Below, piece after piece: positions 15,901 through 18,770 of a DNA stretch of 18,770 nt (position 1 is its first letter; each line of letters starts with the position of its first letter). The DNA is from JBBTIS01 sp038059855 (GTDB taxonomy: Bacteria > Elusimicrobiota > Elusimicrobia > JACQPE01), in assembly GCA_964357255.1 (NCBI GenBank), contig CAYHKQ010000053.1:1-18770 (forward strand). Direction: 5' to 3'. The notes under the pieces were generated by a model, which was not told where the DNA came from, did not search any database, and saw only the letters and a program-made list of their open reading frames with translations. A program made the position numbers and the translations under genes.

Positions 15901-16269
15901 TTACCAGCGTCCGTATCCTCCGCCACCGCCACCGCCACCGCCACCGCGTCCGCCCCCTGATCGTCCTGCGCCACCGCGTCCGCCTTGATCGCGTCCTCCG
16001 CCAAAACCGCCGGTTCGTTTTTCTTGCGGTCGGGCCTCGTTCACGGTCAACGTTCTTGATCCAACGGTGCTACCATTGAGTTTCTGAATGGCTGCCTGGG
16101 CTCCCTCGTCCGTTGTCATCTCGACAAATCCAAAGCCCTTGGATCTTCCGGTATCTCTATCAGTAATCAACCGGGCGCTCGCTACTGGCCCATGTTCCGT
16201 AAACATTGTGCGAAGTTGCTCTTCGGTCACATCGTACGGAAGGCCGCCAACATACAGTTTTTTCTCCAC
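15901..16269 (-). CDS. RRM-type RNA-binding protein with glycine-rich tail
   Basis: A 122-residue protein with one RNA-recognition motif, residues 3-80, and a Gly/Arg-rich tail. RNP2 is LYVGGL (5-10) and RNP1 is KGFGFVEM (44-51), the aromatic residues that stack on RNA. The tail (GGFGGGRDQGGRGGAGR, then a run of glycines) is like the Rbp proteins of cyanobacteria and other bacteria, and probably helps RNA contact or self-association. Start is GTG at 16267-16269, 5 bases after GGAGG. A consensus-like promoter with a leader of roughly 80-90 bases precedes it; family members are often cold-induced through such leaders, but that is not shown here. Confidence 0.92.
   Translation of the reverse strand: MEKKLYVGGLPYDVTEEQLRTMFTEHGPVASARLITDRDTGRSKGFGFVEMTTDEGAQAAIQKLNGSTVGSRTLTVNEARPQEKRTGGFGGGRDQGGRGGAGRSGGGRGGGGGGGGGGYGRW
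15921..15947 (-). repeat. CGCCAC hexanucleotide tandem repeat in the RRM tail
   Basis: Four and a half copies of CGCCAC on the plus strand encode part of the polyglycine tail. A six-base unit keeps the frame when copies are gained or lost, so tail length could vary between strains. Confidence 0.8.
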
Positions 16270-16356
16270 TCGTACCTCCGATTTATAATATCGCCCACAT
16301 AAAACCCCAGGGTTTACCGCCCAGTAGGCTATCGGGCTTTAGCACACTAGGATTGT

Positions 16357-16386
16357 ATTATAGCACTATACTGGGAGTCGGCACAA
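16357..16386 (-). promoter_or_regulatory. sigma-70-type promoter of the RRM gene
   Basis: On the minus strand TTGTGC (16381-16386) and a perfect TATAAT (16357-16362) are separated by 18 bases. The -10 box lies inside the dyad TATAG-N2-CTATA, a possible repressor site. Transcription would start near 16350, giving a leader of roughly 80 bases before the GTG. The 178 bases between the divergent RRM and xdhC starts hold this promoter and no other gene. Confidence 0.65.
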
Positions 16387-16447
16387 ATTACGTTTTCGCT
16401 TGAGCCGGCGCAACGCATGCCGGATTCAATCCTGCTATCATAGACGC

Positions 16448-17245
16448 GTGGAAAACGTAGAATTTTTTTCTGATCTGCCCAGACCGGCGATTATGTGCAC
16501 CCTGGTGCGCAGGCAGGGTTCCGCGCCCGTGGGCGCGGGGGCTAAAATGTGGGTTACCGGCGATGTTTTTTATGGGACGTTGGGGGGCGGCGCTTTTGAA
16601 TACGAAGCGCTACGGCACTGCCGCGAACTTTTAAAATTTCGCGCCATCGAGCCGCATCTTAAGGAATTTTCTCTTTGTAAAAAAACAGGACAGTGTTGCG
16701 GCGGCCGCGTGGAGGTATTTTTTGAAATGATTCCAAAACCTAAAACAGCGCATCTTTTTGGGGCCGGTCATGTGGGCCGCGCCACGGCAGAGGCGCTTTG
16801 CGGGATGCCTTTTGATATTCGTTTAATAGATGAGCGCGAGTCGTGGGCCTGCCCCGGCGGACTGCCCGGGGAGGTGCGCGTTATTCGCATGGACCCATTG
16901 GATTACGCGCGCCAACGCGCTTGGAGCGCTTCGGACGCGGTCTGTATTTTTACCCACAGCCATGACCTTGATTTCGCCCTGGCCCAATTCTTCCTGGGCC
17001 GCCCCGTGGGCTATTTGGGGTTAATCGGCTCCGAGCATAAAGCCCGTATTTTTCAGGCACGCCTTGCCTGCGCGGCGCAAGGCGAAGAGCTTCAAAAACT
17101 TTGGGATGAAAAGATGAAATGTCCCATCGGAATACCGCTCAAAAGCAAGCATGTCAAGATTATCGCGGTGGCCATCGTCGTTGAAATGCTGGAAGCTTGG
17201 GGTTTAGAATCAAAAAAGCCCGCGTTGCTCCAAGCGGGGCGCTAG
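16448..17245 (+). CDS. xdhC: XdhC/CoxI-family molybdenum hydroxylase maturation factor
   Basis: A 265-residue accessory protein. In the family it binds molybdenum cofactor, promotes its sulfuration and inserts it into xanthine-dehydrogenase-type enzymes. The N-terminal domain has GSAPVGAGAKMWV and GTLGGGAFEYEAL (43-55) and the GQCCGGRVEVFFE segment (81-93). A Rossmann-type domain begins at AHLFGAGHVGRA (101-112), and IFTHSHDLDFAL with YLGLIGSEHKARI follows, all in family order. The GTG at 16448 gives a normal N-terminus; a TTG 48 bases upstream would add 16 basic, unfamily-like residues, and the ATG in PAIMCTLV would cut into the conserved strand. It is followed 9 bases later by the nucleotidyltransferase gene. 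The partner enzyme is presumably the hydroxylase at 511-4152. Confidence 0.88.
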   Translation: MENVEFFSDLPRPAIMCTLVRRQGSAPVGAGAKMWVTGDVFYGTLGGGAFEYEALRHCRELLKFRAIEPHLKEFSLCKKTGQCCGGRVEVFFEMIPKPKTAHLFGAGHVGRATAEALCGMPFDIRLIDERESWACPGGLPGEVRVIRMDPLDYARQRAWSASDAVCIFTHSHDLDFALAQFFLGRPVGYLGLIGSEHKARIFQARLACAAQGEELQKLWDEKMKCPIGIPLKSKHVKIIAVAIVVEMLEAWGLESKKPALLQAGR

Positions 17246-17254
17246 ACGCTTTTT

Positions 17255-17809
17255 ATGAACGCCTGCGCCTTTGTTCTGGCGGCCGGCCGTGGCCGTCGCT
17301 CGGGCGGCCCCAAGGCCTGGCAAGCGCGCGAGGGCCGCTCGCTGATTGAAAAACAGGCGCATTTTCTTCTTGGATTATTTTCTCCGGAACTTATTTTTTT
17401 CTCCATTCAAAAAGAATGGCTTGGCCGGTGCAGGAAAATACACCCGCGCATAAATTGGGTGGCGGTTGATCCGGATGCCCCGGCCATGGCTTCTTTTTTA
17501 ACTCTGTTAAGGATTTCCTTGCCGGAGCAATGGATTTTTTTTCATCATGTGGACATGCCCGTCTGGAGCAGGGGTTTGTTTAGAACTTTAATGCTCGAGG
17601 CTTCCCGCGCTGGCGGCGAGGACGCGCTGATTGCCTGTCATAAAGGCCAACGAGGCCACCCCGCGCTATTGGCGCCCCACTGCGGGCCGGCCCTTCTGAA
17701 GCTCAACCCGTTTAAAGACCGTTTGGATTATTGGCTCAAGGGTAAATTTGTGCGTCTAGTGGAAATTCCTCACAAACGCGTTCTTTTGAATTGGAATCAC
17801 GCTGTTTAA
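17255..17809 (+). CDS. MobA/MocA-like molybdenum cofactor nucleotidyltransferase
   Basis: A 184-residue protein of the NTP-transferase fold. AFVLAAGRGRRSGGPKA (5-21) is the nucleotide-binding signature of MobA/MocA enzymes, HHVDMPVW the metal-binding aspartate segment, and GQRGHPALLAP the conserved GHP loop. Family members couple CTP or GTP to molybdopterin; hydroxylases of the xanthine dehydrogenase family outside animals normally use the cytosine form, so MocA-like CTP transfer is the likely role. The gene is 9 bases after xdhC, surely co-transcribed. The protein is slightly short for MocA (about 190-200) and the Arg/Lys-rich loop is atypical. Assignment between MobA and MocA is by context. 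Confidence 0.8.
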   Translation: MNACAFVLAAGRGRRSGGPKAWQAREGRSLIEKQAHFLLGLFSPELIFFSIQKEWLGRCRKIHPRINWVAVDPDAPAMASFLTLLRISLPEQWIFFHHVDMPVWSRGLFRTLMLEASRAGGEDALIACHKGQRGHPALLAPHCGPALLKLNPFKDRLDYWLKGKFVRLVEIPHKRVLLNWNHAV

Positions 17810-17847
17810 CCCAAATTCCGAAGTTGAGTTGTCACCCCGGTGAAGGC

Positions 17848-18190
17848 CTGACTTTTACCCATAACCAGGGTTACTGGACACGGGGGGTATTAATAGATGT
17901 GGCGCAAAATTGGCAACCATAAATTTCCACATAGCAGTCAAATCATCAAGACGTTGGATCCCCAGCCAAAGAGACTGGGTTCCAGGTTCCCCGTCGCTTT
18001 TTCGTCCAAGAAAACCACCAAGGCTGGCGGTCATATGAATCGCTTCTCGCAACGTCGGCGGTTTTTCTGGTGGGATAGGATTTTTCTCAACGTAAGAATA
18101 GAGAGCTTTCCATTCGGCTTCTTCAAAAAAAACAGTGCATGGCACATTGGGCGTCTCACGTCCCAGCTTGGTCAAGTGGAAAATGCGCTG
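17848..18190 (-). mobile_element. remnant end of an IS4/Tn5-group insertion sequence
   Basis: The outer end starts CTGACTTTTACCCATAACC (17848-17866), which resembles the IS50/Tn5 outer end (CTGACTCTTATACACAAGT). The transposase stop codon lies inside this repeat. Everything upstream of the transposase C-terminal domain, including the other end, is missing; sequence beyond about 18190 belongs to a restriction-modification gene. No target duplication can be tested with only one end present. Confidence 0.6.
17855..18190 (-). pseudogene. IS4-family transposase, C-terminal fragment
   Basis: About 110 codons of transposase C-terminus: HLTKLGRETPNVPC, FFEEAEWKALYSYV, PPTLREAIHMTASLGGFLGRK and GTQSLWLGIQRLDDLTAMW. 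The GGFLGRKxDGEPG-x-LWxGxQRLxD pattern is typical of the end of IS4/Tn5-group transposases. The catalytic DDE core is absent, so the fragment is inactive. It is joined without a stop to the restriction-modification fragment upstream, giving an open frame that continues to 18742. Confidence 0.8.
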
Positions 18191-18742
18191 TTCCAGAACC
18201 CCATCGCCTTCATCCCCCTCTGGGGTCCGGGTTTTGTTGCTGAAAAGTTCGTTCGGCAGGGGCAGATCCACGTTGACCCAATTGTATCCCCCCATGGGGT
18301 CGAAAAGGCCGCCGTTTAAAAAAGGAATCTTGCAATTGAACCGGCTATAATAATTGCCCTCACGGTCTGGCGTGGCGAGGGCTTCATAAAAAAGCGGCTC
18401 CAAGATGTCGTTAAAAAAATTTGCGTAATCTGCGTAACGCTTATTGAAAAGTCCGCTCAAGAAGTCCTTGGGCCCCATACCCCATTGGGCGTCACGGGCT
18501 ACGCCAAACCAACCCTTTTTTTGAAGGAAATAAAGAAAAACAATCTGTCCGAGCAATTTCTTGGAAAATTCAACGACACGGACCTTCTTCTCGTCGAAGT
18601 CTTTCTTAATCGGGGGGTTCTTTTTAACGACGGCCTCCAGGGTGTCGCGGATTCGCAGAAACAGGCCACGGTATTTTTCAAAAAATTCTTTTGTGACTTT
18701 TTCGATATTAAATGCATCCTCTACCTGAATAACGGTTAATTT
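18191..18742 (-). pseudogene. type IIG-like restriction-modification methyltransferase fragment
   Basis: About 184 codons from the N-terminal-to-middle region of large Eco57I-type restriction/methyltransferase proteins. Typical stretches are FNIEKVTKEFFEKYRGLF, KKLLGQIVFLYFLQKKGWFG, NDILEPLFYEAL and KIPFLNGGLFDP. The NPPY catalytic motif would lie further downstream and is gone, replaced by the transposase fragment right after EGDGVLE. Upstream, an in-frame TGA (18743-18745) stands where such proteins usually continue, and family-like residues (PLWEI) follow on its other side up to the window edge. The gene is therefore broken at both ends. No ATG is seen in frame; TTG at 18556 could only give a cut piece. 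Confidence 0.75.
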
Positions 18743-18770
18743 TCATATCTCCCAGAGGGAAAAACAGAAA

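Noticed and set aside
15917..15950. Possible CRISPR or satellite array
   Set aside because: It is a six-base coding repeat for glycine with no spacers.
18499..18717. 72-codon minus-strand frame overlapping the methyltransferase fragment
   Set aside because: The neighbouring frame carries the recognisable methyltransferase residues; this one is a basic shadow.

Overview
The window looks like a chromosomal piece of an uncultured, anaerobic or facultative Gram-negative-type bacterium. The evidence is an outer-membrane beta-barrel protein with a signal peptide, an FNR-type regulator with iron-sulfur ligand cysteines, an ATP-type PEP carboxykinase of a divergent kind, and a molybdenum hydroxylase. 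The look of several proteins (barrel protein, tiny secreted peptide, divergent PEPCK) suggests Elusimicrobiota or a neighbouring phylum to me, but this is an impression that no marker here fixes. I see no rRNA, tRNA or CRISPR array.

Layout. (1) 89-7279, minus strand, read right to left: an FNR/CRP-like regulator, a transketolase-family enzyme, the molybdenum, 2Fe-2S and FAD subunits of a xanthine-dehydrogenase-like hydroxylase, and a small YdcZ-type membrane protein. The genes are packed with 33-, 19- and 1-base gaps and 4- and 13-base overlaps, so they are probably one operon. The transketolase has no ATG, GTG or TTG that keeps its N-terminal domain. Its only well-placed start behind a Shine-Dalgarno sequence is ATA, and it lies in the same frame as the FNR gene, separated by one TAG. 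(2) 7280-7830, an intergenic region holding a 178-bp near-perfect palindrome with TAA on both sides (MITE-like), a GC-rich hairpin, a 40-residue secreted-peptide gene, and two tandem TGACC-N2-GGTCA palindromes. (3) 7830-16400, minus strand: RRM RNA-binding protein, a six-cysteine protein of unknown function, an aldehyde dehydrogenase, DNA polymerase III alpha, the outer-membrane protein overlapping the end of dnaE, and PEP carboxykinase. (4) 16448-17809, plus strand: XdhC-type and MobA/MocA-type maturation factors for molybdenum hydroxylases. (5) 17848-18770: wreckage of a type IIG-like restriction-modification gene, fused in frame to the C-terminal end of an IS4/Tn5-group transposase whose outer inverted repeat is still visible.

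How it fits together: the two plus-strand genes supply cofactor nucleotide transfer and sulfuration or insertion for the hydroxylase encoded about 10 kb away. The FNR-like regulator at the head of the hydroxylase operon suggests control by oxygen, NO or redox state. The substrate of the hydroxylase and the role of the transketolase beside it cannot be read from sequence and are the most open biological question here. PEPCK and the transketolase point to gluconeogenic or pentose metabolism; dnaE, RRM and ALDH are housekeeping or general genes.
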